12,578 nt of DNA from the NCBI GenBank assembly GCA_035551935.1, contig DASZMJ010000016.1:1-12578 (forward strand). Reading direction: 5' to 3'. The position numbers were made by a program, and so were the translations under genes. The notes under the pieces are model-generated. The model searched no databases and was not told where the DNA came from. It was given only the letters and a program-made list of their open reading frames with translations. Each line of letters begins with the position of its first letter. The first letter of the stretch is position 1. Below are positions 11,954-12,578 of the stretch, piece after piece. This DNA is from DASZMJ01 sp035551935. Its GTDB lineage: Bacteria > Planctomycetota > Planctomycetia > Isosphaerales > Isosphaeraceae.

Positions 11954-12578
11954 TCAGGGCCCAGCCTGCTTGACCGCCCGCTCGAAGAACCATTCGTGCT
12001 CCCGCACTACATCCATGTCCTCAAACAGGACCGGGCTGGCCGCGGCGATGCGGGCGGTGACGTCGCGGCGGTAGTCGGGGTCGGTGCCGAGGCGGATGGC
12101 GAGGTCGACGTAGTGCGCGGGGGAGGAGGCGACGAGGTCGGGGAGGCCCATCTTGCGGTAGCATGCCTGGGCGTAGCGGCTGGCGTTGTAGGGGCCGGGG
12201 AGGGTGACGAGCGGCAGGTCGTGGGAGAAGATGTCGTAGCACGAACTGCCGGCGCCGTAGTGGAGCGGGTCGAGCACGACGTCGGCCAAGGTCAGCAGGC
12301 GGTGGTAGGCCGCCTCTTCCTGCCAGGGGAGCCAGACGACCCGGTCGGCGACGTCGGGGAGGGTCGTGCGGAACCGGGCGGCGAGTTGGTCGGCGGCGAT
12401 GCCCGAGCGGCCCCGGAGCAGGATGACGAAGCCGAGCGGGTCGCGGCGGAGGATGGCGGCGAGGAGGGCGTCGAGGTCGGGGTGGACCTTCAGCGGGCGC
12501 TGGGGGCAGAGGTAGAGATGGGCCGTCGGCGGCAGGCCGAACTCGCGGCGGGCGGCGGGCGGGTTGGGGGCCGGGCGG
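11954..12578 (-). CDS. SPINDLY-type O-GlcNAc transferase (GT41), C-terminal part
   Basis: The frame is open from the window edge to the stop at 11954-11956, about 207 codons, with the 5' end (on the right) missing. It reads FGLPPTAHLYLCPQRPLKVH and later DPLHYGAGSSCYDIFSHDLP, LVTLPGPYNASRYAQA and LPDLVASSPAHYVDLAIRLG. This order of a UDP-sugar-binding GAGSS/IFSHDLP loop, TLPGxxxASR and LVASSPAHYVDLA is characteristic of the GT41 catalytic domain, usually preceded by TPR repeats (outside the window). Such proteins transfer GlcNAc or related sugars to Ser/Thr of proteins; the exact donor and target in bacteria are often unknown. TPR-GT41 proteins are common in planctomycetes. The gene converges on the operon and has no evident link with it. 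Confidence 0.85.
   Translation of the reverse strand, partial: RPAPNPPAARREFGLPPTAHLYLCPQRPLKVHPDLDALLAAILRRDPLGFVILLRGRSGIAADQLAARFRTTLPDVADRVVWLPWQEEAAYHRLLTLADVVLDPLHYGAGSSCYDIFSHDLPLVTLPGPYNASRYAQACYRKMGLPDLVASSPAHYVDLAIRLGTDPDYRRDVTARIAAASPVLFEDMDVVREHEWFFERAVKQAGP

Overview
This is a high-GC window with strong G/C third-position bias in its genes. Its proteins are mostly small and uncharacterised, and a SPINDLY-type O-GlcNAc transferase fragment lies at the right edge. Together these suggest a planctomycete, probably Isosphaeraceae-like. This placement is inference: no rRNA or other marker gene is present.

Left part (1-1463): the 3' end of an unrecognised gene (1-432), a small gene of unknown function (603-947), and a convergent gene for a membrane-anchored protein (1044-1463, minus strand). 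A strong two-way hairpin separates the last two. Middle-left (1464-3602): mostly no intact gene, but rich in structure. It holds a minus-strand intrinsic terminator without a visible gene, a 68-bp homopyrimidine mirror repeat centred on seven Gs, and a CTAG-rich stretch with a 16-bp tandem repeat. Beyond these are several decayed gene pieces and one intact 121-codon gene. Three 64-65 nt copies of a composite element (a 27-nt hairpin plus a 32-nt tail) each lie at or just after a stop codon, so this area looks like an array of worn small cassettes.

Right part (3603-11774): an AT-richer regulatory region and a 358-codon protein with Pro/Ala linkers, closed by a 13-bp terminator hairpin. After a 600-bp gap comes a tight six-gene operon (5918-11774). 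It encodes an unknown 159-aa protein, a DUF6094-like adenine-methyltransferase-type protein, an unknown 98-aa protein, a serine recombinase, an unknown 189-aa protein and an 851-aa SNF2-type helicase. The first five genes overlap by 4 bp at each junction. Five copies of the palindrome AACAACGGCGTTGTT (or its mirror-centre form) occur only between 3870 and 9192. They sit in the gaps and at the 3' ends of genes of this module, and two are translated as C-terminal tails. A 17-bp leader with the ribosome binding site is identical before the 358-aa gene and the helicase gene, which ties the two units together.

The methyltransferase, recombinase and helicase point to DNA processing on a mobile element (integrative element, plasmid-like island or defence/anti-restriction island). 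The exact role is not established from sequence. The window ends with the 3' part of a glycosyltransferase gene on the minus strand (11954-12578), probably host chromosome or a neighbouring unit.
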